The translations under genes were made by a program, and so were the position numbers. A stretch of DNA of 10,041 bases from Burkholderiaceae bacterium (lineage in GTDB: Bacteria; Pseudomonadota; Gammaproteobacteria; Burkholderiales; Burkholderiaceae), in NCBI GenBank assembly GCA_030151165.1, contig JASLEM010000258.1, positions 1 to 10,041 on the forward strand, given 5' to 3'. Numbering within the stretch: position 1 is the first letter of the stretch; every line of letters starts with the position of its first letter. The notes below the pieces were generated by a model, which worked only from the letters and a program-made list of their open reading frames with translations, did no database searches and had not been told where the DNA came from. Below are positions 1 through 6,235 of the stretch, piece after piece.

Positions 1-212
1 CGCAGCTTGCCCGAGGCGCCGATGGCCAGCGGCGAGAAGTCGTCGAAGATCTCGGCGCTGCGGCCGATGCGGCGCAGCGTCGCGCCGTCGCGCACCAGCG
101 TGCTGCGGCAGAACGTGCAGACGGCGCTCGCCGACGCCGGCGACTTGAAGTCGACCGGCGCGCCGCAGTTCGGGCAGGCGGCGCGCCAGGCGCGGGCGGG
201 CGAGGTGGCCAT
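1..212 (-). CDS. DUF4178 zinc-ribbon protein, N-terminal part only
   Basis: The gene begins at the ATG at 210-212 and runs off the left edge, so only about 70 residues are visible. They show a treble-clef or rubredoxin-like zinc ribbon: Cys13-Pro-Asn-Cys16 and Cys32-Thr-Phe-Cys35. A stretch follows that reads like the start of a DUF4178 domain (LRRIGRSAEIFDDFSPLAIG). From family knowledge, DUF4178 proteins are often encoded beside SPFH proteins, DUF350 membrane proteins and spermidine-synthase-like enzymes; their biochemical role is not established. Here the gene lies 114 bp downstream of the SPFH gene on the same strand, which fits that association. No good Shine-Dalgarno sequence precedes the ATG. 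The domain name rests on sequence style and neighbourhood; the zinc ribbon is directly visible. Confidence 0.75.
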   Translation of the reverse strand, partial: MATSPARAWRAACPNCGAPVDFKSPASASAVCTFCRSTLVRDGATLRRIGRSAEIFDDFSPLAIGASGKL

Positions 213-268
213 CAGGCGGCCACCACTGCGGCGCGCCCACGGCGGGGCGCGCGCGCGTCCGCGTCACG

Positions 269-288
269 CGCGCGTGGGCTCACGCGCG
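269..288. other. GC hairpin between SPFH and DUF4178 genes
   Basis: CGCGCGTG-GGCT-CACGCGCG is a perfect 8-bp stem with a 4-nt loop. A second copy of CACGCGCG at 265-272 can pair with the same arm, giving the 12-bp palindrome CACGCGCGCGTG at 265-276. It lies in the gap between the SPFH stop and the DUF4178 start. No T-run follows on either strand, so it is not a classical terminator. It could attenuate read-through, protect an mRNA end, or simply reflect GC-rich sequence. Confidence 0.35.
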
Positions 289-326
289 GCGCCACGTCGG
301 TGCGCCGTGAAGCGGTTGCGGCCGCA

Positions 327-1355
327 TCACAGCTTCTTGAGCAGTTCCGCCTTCTTCGCGGCGAACTCTTCGTCGGTGAGGATGCCCTTGGCCTTCAGGT
401 CGCCGAGCTTCTCGATCAGCGCCATGATGTCCTGCGCGGGCGGCGCGTCGTGCGCCGCCGCGGCCGCGGGGTTGGCACCGCCCAGGCCCTGCGCGAGGTT
501 GCCCGCGAGCACCTGTCCGAGCGCGACGCCGGCGCCGAGGCCCATCGCGTCGCCCGCGATGCCGCCGCCACCGCCCGAGTTCTCGGCGAACTTGGGGATC
601 GCCTGCGCGGTCTGGTACTGCATGAACTTGCCCATGTCCTGGCCGACCATGCCCATGCCGATTTTCTGGTCGAGGATCTTCTGCAGCTCGTCCGGCAGCG
701 AGACGTTCTGCACGGTGACGCTGTCCAGCGCGAGGCCCAGGTTGGCGAACGCGGGACCGACGGCGTTGCGGATCTGCGTGGCGAACTCGATCTGGTTGGC
801 CGCGAGGTCGAGGAAGGGAATGCCGCTCTGCGCGACCGCATCCGACAGGTGCTGCAGCATCAGCCCGCGGAGCTGGCCGTCGATCTCCTCGACGGAGTAC
901 AGCTCGCGCGTGCCCGAGATCTGCTGCTGGAACTTGACCGGGTCGGCCACGCGCCACGAGTAGTTGCCGAACGCGCGGACGCGGATCGCGCCGAAGTCCT
1001 TGTCGCGCAGCGTGACGGGCTGCGGCGTGCCCCAGCGCTGGTCGACCTGCAGGCGCGTGCTGAAGAAGTAGACGTCGCTCTTGAACGGCGACGCGAACAG
1101 CTTGTCCCAGTTCTTCAGGTTCGTCAGCAGCGGCAGCGTGTTCGTGTTCAGCGTGTAGAGGCCCGGGCCGAACGCGTCGGCGGCCTTGCCCTCGTTCACG
1201 AAGAGCGCGGCCTGCGATTCGCGCACCGTCAGCTTGCCGCCGTTCTGGATCTCGTGATCCTGCATCGGATAGCGCCACGCCAGGATGCCGTCCCGCGGCT
1301 CCGTCCACTCGATGACGTCGATGAACTGCTTCTTCAGGAATCCCATCAGGGCCAT
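327..1355 (-). CDS. SPFH-domain protein with C-terminal SHOCT motif
   Basis: This 342-residue protein begins MALMGFLKKQFIDVIEW and matches the COG4260/YdjI-type SPFH family ('virion core protein'-like). Residues about 15-215 form the SPFH core, with phrases such as GKLTVRESQAALFVNEGK and RVRAFGNYSWRVADP. A Gly/Ala-rich linker follows. The last 30 residues (LIEKLGDLKAKGILTDEEF...) are a SHOCT helical hairpin, a short module thought to aid oligomerisation. There is no transmembrane segment or signal peptide, so it is probably a cytoplasmic scaffold that associates with membranes. I chose the ATG at 1355 because GGAGG (1361-1365, minus strand) lies 5 nt upstream; the ATG at 1346 is an in-frame alternative. 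DUF4178 lies downstream and is probably co-transcribed. The gene is divergent from the acyltransferase. The exact function is unknown. Confidence 0.9.
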   Translation of the reverse strand: MALMGFLKKQFIDVIEWTEPRDGILAWRYPMQDHEIQNGGKLTVRESQAALFVNEGKAADAFGPGLYTLNTNTLPLLTNLKNWDKLFASPFKSDVYFFSTRLQVDQRWGTPQPVTLRDKDFGAIRVRAFGNYSWRVADPVKFQQQISGTRELYSVEEIDGQLRGLMLQHLSDAVAQSGIPFLDLAANQIEFATQIRNAVGPAFANLGLALDSVTVQNVSLPDELQKILDQKIGMGMVGQDMGKFMQYQTAQAIPKFAENSGGGGGIAGDAMGLGAGVALGQVLAGNLAQGLGGANPAAAAAHDAPPAQDIMALIEKLGDLKAKGILTDEEFAAKKAELLKKL

Positions 1356-1465
1356 GGCTGCCTCCGCTTTGGCTGCTGTTCGATCGGCGAATGATAGACG
1401 CTCGCCGCACGGGCGCTGTTCAGCTTCGCAACGACAATGCCCCAAAACAGGGGAGGGCCCGGACG
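1356..1465. promoter_or_regulatory. Divergent intergenic region, SPFH / acyltransferase
   Basis: These 110 bp must carry promoters for both divergent genes. Visible signals are the SPFH ribosome binding site (GGAGG on the minus strand, 1361-1365) and a G-rich ribosome binding site for the acyltransferase (GGGGAGGG, 1450-1457, about 8 nt before its ATG). A TATCAT-like -10 can be read on the minus strand in the AT-richer stretch near 1390-1397, but I find no matching -35 at normal spacing. I see no clear operator palindrome. Confidence 0.4.
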
Positions 1466-2647
1466 ATGATGGAACAGGGAGCGGGAAGCGCGGTCGCGCC
1501 GGCGCGGGACGCGCGCGTCGACGGCCTGCGCGGCATGGCGATCCTCGGCGTGCTGGTGCTGCACTTCACGCTCGGCTACGGCCTGCGCGACAGCCCGCTC
1601 GGCGCCTGGCTGCCGCGCTGGCTGCTGGGCGGCCTCACGTTGAACGGCAACTACGGCGTGACGATGTTCTTCGTCGTCTCGGGCTACCTGATCACGTCGA
1701 ACTCGCTGCGCCGCTGGGGCGACCTGCACCGCATCGACGCGCGCACCTTCTACGCGAGCCGCGCGGCGCGCATCCTGCCGCCGCTGCTCGTGGTGCTGGC
1801 GCTGATCGTCGCGCTCGGCTGCCTGGGCGTGCCGTACTTCACCAACGGCGACGACAACCACGACTTCCCGCCGTCCTACTTCATCGTCGCCGCGGGCTCG
1901 GTGCTGACCTTCTGGCACAACGTGCTGATGCAGTCGGCGGGCTACTTCAACTACTGCCTCAACGTGTACTGGTCGCTGTCCGTCGAGGAGGTGTTCTACA
2001 TCGCGTTGCCGTTGCTGTGCCTGGGCACGCGCGACGCGCGCGTGCTGCTGGGCGCCGCGCTCGTGCTGGTCGCGTGCGGGCCGATGTATCGCTACACGCA
2101 TTCGGACAACGACATCTATTACCTGTACGGGTATCCGGCCTGCTTCGACGCGATCGCGATGGGTTGCGTGACGGCCGTCCTCGCGCGCCGCGTCGTGCTC
2201 GCGGGCCCGCGCGCCGCGTTCCTGCGCGCGGGGGCGATCGCCGTGATGGCCGCGACGTGGATCGCCGGCTGGGGCGACCACGTCGTCTTCGGCTTCACGC
2301 TGATGGCGTTCGCCGCCGCAGTCTACCTGCTCGCGTCGGCGCAGGCGTCGCCGCCGTCCCCGCGCCTGCTCGCGGCGTCGCGCCCGCTGCGCTGGCTGGG
2401 CCGCCACAGCTACGAGATCTACCTGACGCACATCGTCGTGCTCGCGGCGCTGCGCGACGTCGTCGACCGCGGCGGCCTGTCGTACGCCGCGCGCCTGCCG
2501 TGGCTGGCGCTGTTCCTCGCGCTGTCGTGCGTGGCCGCGGCGCTGATGGCGCGGTTTGTCGCGGAGCCGGCGAATGTGGCGATCCGGCGGCGGCTCGGGC
2601 GCGGGTCGCCCGCCGCGCCGCGGGCACGGCCGGCCGCCGCGGAGTAG
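1466..2647 (+). CDS. Acyltransferase 3 family membrane protein (OafA/YrhL-like)
   Basis: This 393-residue integral-membrane acyltransferase has the family signatures in order: R-V-D-G-L-R-G (17-23) followed by the conserved His33, FFVVSGYLIT at 68-77, R99/R102 in ASRAARILPP, WSLSVEE at 169-175, and YEIYLTH near the C-terminus. About ten hydrophobic segments are spread through the chain. From family knowledge, such proteins move acyl groups (often acetyl) from the cytoplasm to surface or periplasmic polysaccharides such as O-antigen, exopolysaccharide or peptidoglycan. There is no C-terminal SGNH hydrolase domain, so this is the stand-alone form. The start at 1466 is preferred over an ATG at 1391 because a GGGGAGGG ribosome site precedes it and the longer version lacks homologous character; the adjacent ATG at 1469 is also possible. 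No polysaccharide genes are nearby, so the substrate cannot be inferred. Confidence 0.92.
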   Translation: MMEQGAGSAVAPARDARVDGLRGMAILGVLVLHFTLGYGLRDSPLGAWLPRWLLGGLTLNGNYGVTMFFVVSGYLITSNSLRRWGDLHRIDARTFYASRAARILPPLLVVLALIVALGCLGVPYFTNGDDNHDFPPSYFIVAAGSVLTFWHNVLMQSAGYFNYCLNVYWSLSVEEVFYIALPLLCLGTRDARVLLGAALVLVACGPMYRYTHSDNDIYYLYGYPACFDAIAMGCVTAVLARRVVLAGPRAAFLRAGAIAVMAATWIAGWGDHVVFGFTLMAFAAAVYLLASAQASPPSPRLLAASRPLRWLGRHSYEIYLTHIVVLAALRDVVDRGGLSYAARLPWLALFLALSCVAAALMARFVAEPANVAIRRRLGRGSPAAPRARPAAAE

Positions 2648-2659
2648 GGCGTTCGCTCA

Positions 2660-2691
2660 GTCGCGGACGGCGCGTCGTCCGAAGGCGCGAC
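2660..2691. terminator. Imperfect hairpin between convergent genes
   Basis: The 50-bp gap between the acyltransferase stop and the TetR stop can fold. GTCGC (2660-2664) pairs with GCGAC (2687-2691), and GGACG (2665-2669) pairs with CGTCC (2676-2680). A 6-nt loop and a 6-nt one-sided bulge (2681-2686) complete the structure. No T-run follows on either strand. It could act as a bidirectional terminator between convergent genes, but the evidence is modest. Confidence 0.3.
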
Positions 2692-2697
2692 GCCGCA

Positions 2698-3345
2698 TCA
2701 CGCGAGCCCTTGCTCGACCATGTCGAGCAGCGATTCGACGACGGCCTCGCGGTCGGCGTCGGGCATGCTCTTCAGCGGCCCGTCGATCAGCAGCATCGCG
2801 AGGCCGTGCACCGACGACCACGCGAGGTACTCCGCGCCGGGCCGGCGCGCGGCGGGCAGCACGCCGGCGGCGGCCATGTCGTCGAGGGCCTCGCCCAGCA
2901 GCTGGAACGGGTTGAGGCCGCCCCCGCCGGCCATGGCCGGATCGGGATCGGTGGGCGGGCGGTCGCGCGCGGAGAAGCCGGTGCGGAACAGGCCGGGCTC
3001 GTCCTGCGCGAAGCGCACATAGGCGGCGCCGATCGCGCGCAGCCGGTCGCGCGCGGCGCGGCCGGGGTTGCGGCGCGGACGCAGCGCGGCGAGAGCCGCC
3101 TCGATCGCGCTGGCGAGCGCCGACAGCGCGGCCGCGCGCACCGCGTCGAGCAGGCCGTCGCGATCCGCGAAATGCCGATAGGCCGCGTTGGGCGCGACGC
3201 CGGCGCGGCGGGTCGCCTCGCGCAACACCACGGCGTCGGGCCCGCCCGCGCGCGCCAGCGCGATGCCCGATTCCAGCAACGCGCGGCGCAGGTCGCCGTG
3301 GCGATAGGTGCTTCGAGGCGAGGTGGAGTCGTCGGGCGCGGTCAT
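2698..3345 (-). CDS. TetR family transcriptional repressor (WHG-type C-terminus)
   Basis: This 215-residue one-component regulator has a TetR N-terminal helix-turn-helix domain (about 14-65), starting YRHGDLRRALLESG. The recognition part reads REATRRAGVAPNAAYRHFADRDGLL (42-66). The ligand-binding half contains VRFAQDEPGLFRTGFS and resembles the TetR C-terminal 33/WHG group. It is divergent from the PhnB-like VOC gene, with two identical operator cores between them. The simplest reading is autorepression plus repression of the VOC gene, relieved by an unknown ligand. The start is uncertain: the ATG at 3345 has no visible Shine-Dalgarno sequence, and an in-frame ATG at 3372 would add nine residues and place operator 1 inside the coding region. 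Both lack a good ribosome site, so leaderless translation is possible. Confidence 0.92.
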   Translation of the reverse strand: MTAPDDSTSPRSTYRHGDLRRALLESGIALARAGGPDAVVLREATRRAGVAPNAAYRHFADRDGLLDAVRAAALSALASAIEAALAALRPRRNPGRAARDRLRAIGAAYVRFAQDEPGLFRTGFSARDRPPTDPDPAMAGGGGLNPFQLLGEALDDMAAAGVLPAARRPGAEYLAWSSVHGLAMLLIDGPLKSMPDADREAVVESLLDMVEQGLA

Positions 3346-3355
3346 GGGGAGATCA

Positions 3356-3371
3356 TTGTGGACACCGTCCA
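3356..3371. promoter_or_regulatory. TetR operator copy 1
   Basis: TTGTGGACACCGTCCA is a 16-bp exact copy of the core of operator 2. The left arm TTGTGGAC is complete and the right arm is conserved as GTCCA, after which symmetry is lost (TTT instead of CAA). Its centre (3365) is 31 bp from that of copy 2, almost exactly three helical turns, so two repressor dimers would lie on the same face of the DNA. It lies just upstream of the preferred TetR ATG and probably covers the start of the TetR transcript. Confidence 0.75.
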
Positions 3372-3386
3372 TTTTGCTTGATATGG

Positions 3387-3405
3387 TTGTGGACACCGTC
3401 CACAA
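3387..3405. promoter_or_regulatory. TetR operator copy 2 (perfect palindrome)
   Basis: TTGTGGAC-ACC-GTCCACAA is a perfect 8-bp inverted repeat around a 3-bp spacer, a typical TetR-family operator architecture. On the minus strand a TTGACT hexamer (3405-3410, close to the TTGACA consensus) directly abuts it. The operator would therefore fill the -35/-10 spacer of the TetR promoter; a matching -10 (CATATC or TATCAA) is only found at 19-21 bp, so the promoter itself is tentative. On the plus side it ends 18 bp before the VOC ATG, where a repressor would block the VOC transcript. Confidence 0.8.
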
Positions 3406-3423
3406 GTCAACAGGAGACCGCGC

Positions 3424-3840
3424 ATGAAGATCGAGCCCTACCTCATGTTCGAAGGCCGCGCCGACGAGGCGCTGGCGTTCTACCAGTCGGCGCTCGGCGC
3501 CACGCTGCAGATGCGGATGACGTACGGGGAGAACCCGGACGCCGCGAAGTCGCCGATGCAGATGCCGGCCGACAAGGTGATGCACGCGTCGCTCCACGTT
3601 GGCGACACCGTCCTGATGCTGTCCGACGGCATGTGCTCGGGCAAGACCAGCTTCCAGGGCGTCTCGCTGTCGCTGACGGCGTCGAGCGACGCCGACGCGC
3701 GCCGCATGTTCGACGCGCTCGCCGCCGGCGGCCAGGTGCAGCAGCCGATGATGGAGACGTTCTTCGCGACCAGCTTCGGCATGCTGGAGGATCGCTTCGG
3801 CGTGTCGTGGATGGTGATCCATCCGCGGCCGATGCCCTGA
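3424..3840 (+). CDS. PhnB-like VOC (glyoxalase-fold) protein
   Basis: This 138-residue protein belongs to the PhnB/YjdN branch of the vicinal-oxygen-chelate superfamily (the '3-demethylubiquinone-9 3-methyltransferase'-like PF06983 group). The N-terminal motif YLMFEGRADEALAFYQSALG (6-25), the central strand HASLHVGDTVLMLSD and the C-terminal DRFGVSWMVI are characteristic. It is a single-domain form with two beta-alpha-beta-beta-beta units and is expected to dimerise in the cytoplasm. Many members have no known reaction; the methyltransferase name is historical. The start is fixed by AGGAGA at 3412-3417, 6 nt before the ATG. It is divergent from a TetR gene with two operators between, so it is probably the repressor's main target. 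A strong hairpin terminator follows 17 bp after the stop, making it likely monocistronic. Confidence 0.92.
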   Translation: MKIEPYLMFEGRADEALAFYQSALGATLQMRMTYGENPDAAKSPMQMPADKVMHASLHVGDTVLMLSDGMCSGKTSFQGVSLSLTASSDADARRMFDALAAGGQVQQPMMETFFATSFGMLEDRFGVSWMVIHPRPMP

Positions 3841-3857
3841 TCGACTGATCGCCCGAG

Positions 3858-3882
3858 CGGCAGCGCCGCGGCGCTGCCGTTT
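3858..3882 (+). terminator. Intrinsic terminator after the PhnB-like gene
   Basis: CGGCAGCGCCG-CGGCGCTGCCG (3858-3879) is a perfect 22-bp palindrome that starts 17 bp after the VOC stop codon and is followed by TTT. A real hairpin would keep a tetraloop and about nine GC-rich base pairs. The T-run is short, as is common in high-GC bacteria. It separates the TetR-controlled VOC gene from the DUF899 gene downstream. Confidence 0.75.
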
Positions 3883-3916
3883 GCCGCATCGTGCGTCATC
3901 GCAGGAAAGGATCGCC

Positions 3917-4609
3917 ATGTCCACGCTGAAGCCCGCCGCCGAGCTCGCCGCTGCCGCGAGCAAGCCTTATCCCGGCGACAGCGCCGAGTACCGCGAGGCC
4001 CGCACCGCGCTGCTGGCCGAGGAGATCGAGCTGCGCCGCCACATCGAGCGCGTCGCCGCGCAGCGCCGCGCGTTGCCGCCCGGCGGCGTGGCGCGCGACC
4101 ATCGATTCCGCGATCAGGACGACCGCGAGCTCGGCCTCGCCGATCTGTTCGGCCGGCACGACACGCTCGTCACCTACACGTGGATGTTCGGCCCGCAACG
4201 CCAGCGCCCGTGCCCGATGTGCACGGCCTTCCTCGGCTCGCTCGACCAGCCGTCGCGCGACATCGTCCAGCGCGTCGCGTTCGCCGTCATCGGCCGCTCG
4301 CCGGTCGCGCGGCAGCTCGCGTTCGCGCGCGAGCGCGGGTGGGGCCATCTCGTGTTCTACCAGTGCGTCGGCGACGATTTCGCGCGCGACTACCGCGCGC
4401 TCGGCCCGCAAGGCGAGGAGATGCCTGCGCTCGACGTCTGGACGAAGCGCGACGGCGTCGTCCGCCACTTCTGGGCCAGCGAACTCGGCGGCACCGAGGA
4501 TCCCGGCCAGGACCCGCGCGGCGCGCCCGAGGCCGAACCGCTGTGGACGATCCTCGACCTCACGCCCGCCGGGCGCGACCCGGCCTGGTATCCGAAGCTG
4601 GACTATTGA
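3917..4609 (+). CDS. DUF899 family thioredoxin-fold protein
   Basis: This 230-residue protein fits the DUF899 family. It has an N-terminal helical segment with EYREARTALLAEEIELRRHIERV and RRALPPGG, then the thioredoxin-like core beginning ELGLADLFGRHDTLVTYTWMFG. A Cys-Pro-Met-Cys motif lies at residues 99-102 (RPCPMCT), where this family carries its conserved cysteines. The motif HFWASEL and the closing WTILDLTP are also typical. The cysteine spacing (CxxC) suggests redox activity, but no reaction has been established for the family to my knowledge. There is no signal peptide, so it is cytoplasmic. AGGAAAGG (3903-3910) lies 6 nt before the ATG and fixes the start. A terminator precedes it, so it probably has its own weak promoter or depends on partial read-through from the VOC gene. 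Confidence 0.9.
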   Translation: MSTLKPAAELAAAASKPYPGDSAEYREARTALLAEEIELRRHIERVAAQRRALPPGGVARDHRFRDQDDRELGLADLFGRHDTLVTYTWMFGPQRQRPCPMCTAFLGSLDQPSRDIVQRVAFAVIGRSPVARQLAFARERGWGHLVFYQCVGDDFARDYRALGPQGEEMPALDVWTKRDGVVRHFWASELGGTEDPGQDPRGAPEAEPLWTILDLTPAGRDPAWYPKLDY

Positions 4610-4640
4610 ATTGAACCGCGCGGCGGGTTCGCGCCATCCA

Positions 4641-4655
4641 CCGGGGAACCCCCGG
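4641..4655. other. Small hairpin between DUF899 and dienelactone hydrolase genes
   Basis: CCGGGG-AAC-CCCCGG is a 6-bp GC stem with a 3-nt loop in the 115-bp gap after the DUF899 stop. There is no T-run, so a terminator role is weakly supported. I see no clear promoter hexamers in the rest of the gap, which is GC-rich until the ribosome binding site AAGGAG (4714-4719). Confidence 0.25.
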
Positions 4656-4724
4656 GGGCATGCCGTCGATCGCACGGGGCCGCGCCGGGTGGCGTACCCT
4701 TCCGGTTCGACACAAGGAGCCCCG

Positions 4725-5630
4725 ATGATGGATGAGCAGCTTGACCTCACGATGCCGCGCGACGCCGCGGCGCACCCTTCCCGGCGCGACTTCGTCGCGA
4801 TGAACGTCGCGGCGGGCCTCGCGGTCACGGTCGCGGCGGGGCCGGCCTCGGCGGCGGCGCTGCCCCTCGTCGAGTCCGATGTCACGATCACGACGCCCGA
4901 CGGCACCGCCGACGCCGCGTTCATCCACCCGGCGACCGGCGCGCATCCCGGCGTCGTGATCTGGCCCGACGCGTTCGGCCTGCGCCCGTCGATGCGCGAC
5001 ATGGCGCGCCGCCTCGCCGCCGAGGGCTACGCGGTGCTGGTGCCGAACCCGTTCTACCGCGTCGCGAAGGCGCCGGTGTTCGAGAGCGCCGCGTGGTTCG
5101 ACTTCAAGAAGCCCGAGGACATGGCCAGGATCAAGCCGCTGATGGCGTCGATCGGCGCGCCGGGCGCGGCCGAGAAGGACGCGACGGCGCTGGTCGCGTT
5201 CCTCGACAGCCAGCCGGCCGTCGACCGGACGAAGAAGATCGGCACGCAGGGCTACTGCATGGGCGGCGCGCTGGTGGTGCGCACCGCGGCCGCGCTGCCG
5301 CTGCGCATCGGCGCCGGCTGCTCGTTCCACGGCGGCGGCCTCGTCACCGACAAGCCGGACAGCCCGCACCTGCTCGCGCCGAAGATCACGGCGCGGATGT
5401 ATTTCGGCGTCGCGATGAACGACGACCAGCGCCAGCCTGACGCGAAAGACAAGCTGCGCGAGGCCTTCGCCGCGGCGAAGGTGCCGGCGCGCGTCGAGGT
5501 CTATCCGGCAAGGCACGGCTGGTGCGTGCCCGACATGCCGATGGACGACGGCCAGCCGATCTACAGCAAGCCCGATGCGGAGCGCGCGTGGGGCGTGCTG
5601 CTCGAGACCTACAAGGCCGGGCTGGCCTGA
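4725..5630 (+). CDS. Tat-exported dienelactone hydrolase family protein
   Basis: This 301-residue alpha/beta hydrolase belongs to the dienelactone hydrolase (carboxymethylenebutenolidase) family. The expected catalytic triad is visible: nucleophile Cys178 in GYCMGG, an Asp in the segment GVAMNDDQRQPD (228-239), and His264 in ARHGWCVPD. The N-terminus carries a twin-arginine signal: Ser19-Arg20-Arg21-Asp-Phe-Val, a hydrophobic stretch (about 24-40) and a likely Ala-x-Ala cleavage site near residues 41-45. Classical DLH enzymes are about 235 residues and cytoplasmic; the extra length here is the signal. It therefore probably acts in the periplasm as a hydrolase of unknown lactone or ester substrate. 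No chlorocatechol genes are nearby, so a degradation-pathway role is unsupported. AAGGAG (4714-4719) supports the ATG at 4725, with ATG 4728 as an alternative. It converges on the next gene with a 20-bp gap. Confidence 0.9.
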   Translation: MMDEQLDLTMPRDAAAHPSRRDFVAMNVAAGLAVTVAAGPASAAALPLVESDVTITTPDGTADAAFIHPATGAHPGVVIWPDAFGLRPSMRDMARRLAAEGYAVLVPNPFYRVAKAPVFESAAWFDFKKPEDMARIKPLMASIGAPGAAEKDATALVAFLDSQPAVDRTKKIGTQGYCMGGALVVRTAAALPLRIGAGCSFHGGGLVTDKPDSPHLLAPKITARMYFGVAMNDDQRQPDAKDKLREAFAAAKVPARVEVYPARHGWCVPDMPMDDGQPIYSKPDAERAWGVLLETYKAGLA

Positions 5631-5650
5631 GCCCTCGCCCGGCCGATCGC

Positions 5651-6235
5651 TCAGGCCGCGAGACGCGTGTCGTGGGCGGTCGCCGCGCCGGTCGGCGTCA
5701 CGCCGAGCAGCTCGTCGAACAGCGCGCGGAAGTGCACCACGGCCTTGCGCAGGTCCTCGGTGTCGGCCTCGCCGCGCTGGTTGCGCGACAGGATGGCCTG
5801 CGCCGCGCGGTAGTTGCTCACGACGACGGGGTGGTCGACCGAGATGTCGGCCGCGCGCAGGTCGAAGCCGGCCATCGGATAGCCGCGCTTGTGCAGCAGC
5901 TCGCGCACCAGCTGGTCGGCCTGGATCAGCACGCCCGCGGGGTCGTCGACGAACGAGCCCTGCAGCCGGTTCCACGACTGGGCGAAGCGGGCGCGTTCGG
6001 CAGCGCTCAGCGGGATGATCTCGAAGCGTTCGACGCGTTGCTCGCGCCGCAGGAGCTCCTTCTCGGCCTTCGCGCGGCCGCCGAGTTCGTCGACGACGCG
6101 CGCGTATTCGGGGCCGAAGCGCTGCTCGAGCCGGCGCGACTGCTTCTGTCGGTAGAGCACGTAGCCGGCGATCGCGATCGCGGCGACGACGACGATCGCG
6201 ATGACGATCAGGGTCTGGGTGTCGAGGGTGTCCAT
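5651..6235 (-). CDS. Single-pass membrane protein of unknown function
   Basis: This 194-residue protein has one N-terminal transmembrane helix (about 8-28, rich in Ile/Val/Ala). RQKQSRR follows, so by the positive-inside rule the rest should be cytoplasmic. The soluble part begins RRLEQRFGPEYARVVDELGG, continues with a charged helical stretch (KAEKELLRREQRVERFEI), and ends with a compact segment containing LVRELLHKRGYPMAGFDL and ISVDHPVVVSNYR. I recall the same phrases (RFGPEY..., RGYP, D-x-SVDH) in uncharacterised proteins of proteobacteria and actinobacteria, so it is a conserved family, but I know no function. GGAGA 5 nt before the ATG at 6235 decides the start over an upstream in-frame ATG at 6322. 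The nearest same-strand gene, a VOC gene, ends 157 bp upstream. Confidence 0.85.
   Translation of the reverse strand: MDTLDTQTLIVIAIVVVAAIAIAGYVLYRQKQSRRLEQRFGPEYARVVDELGGRAKAEKELLRREQRVERFEIIPLSAAERARFAQSWNRLQGSFVDDPAGVLIQADQLVRELLHKRGYPMAGFDLRAADISVDHPVVVSNYRAAQAILSRNQRGEADTEDLRKAVVHFRALFDELLGVTPTGAATAHDTRLAA

Noticed and set aside
300..1394. Long plus-strand frame antisense to the SPFH gene
   Set aside because: The protein is low-complexity Arg/Glu/Val-rich with no motifs, while the minus strand encodes a clear SPFH protein with a good ribosome site.
1391..1465. Upstream ATG at 1391 for the acyltransferase
   Set aside because: It adds 25 polar residues before the usual family N-terminus and lacks a ribosome site; GGGGAGGG precedes the ATG at 1466.
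1285..3381. Very long open frame on the plus strand (about 698 codons) across the acyltransferase and TetR genes
   Set aside because: Its translation is dominated by Arg/Ala/Gly with no recognisable domain. It overlaps two clear genes in other frames, a usual artefact of very GC-rich DNA.
3346..3963. Extended N-terminus for the TetR protein reaching back through the VOC gene
   Set aside because: The added residues do not resemble any domain and would run antisense through the VOC gene. TetR proteins normally begin shortly before the helix-turn-helix.
4560..5975. Long minus-strand frame antisense to the dienelactone hydrolase gene
   Set aside because: It is Arg/His-rich without domains, and the plus strand carries an intact hydrolase with catalytic residues.
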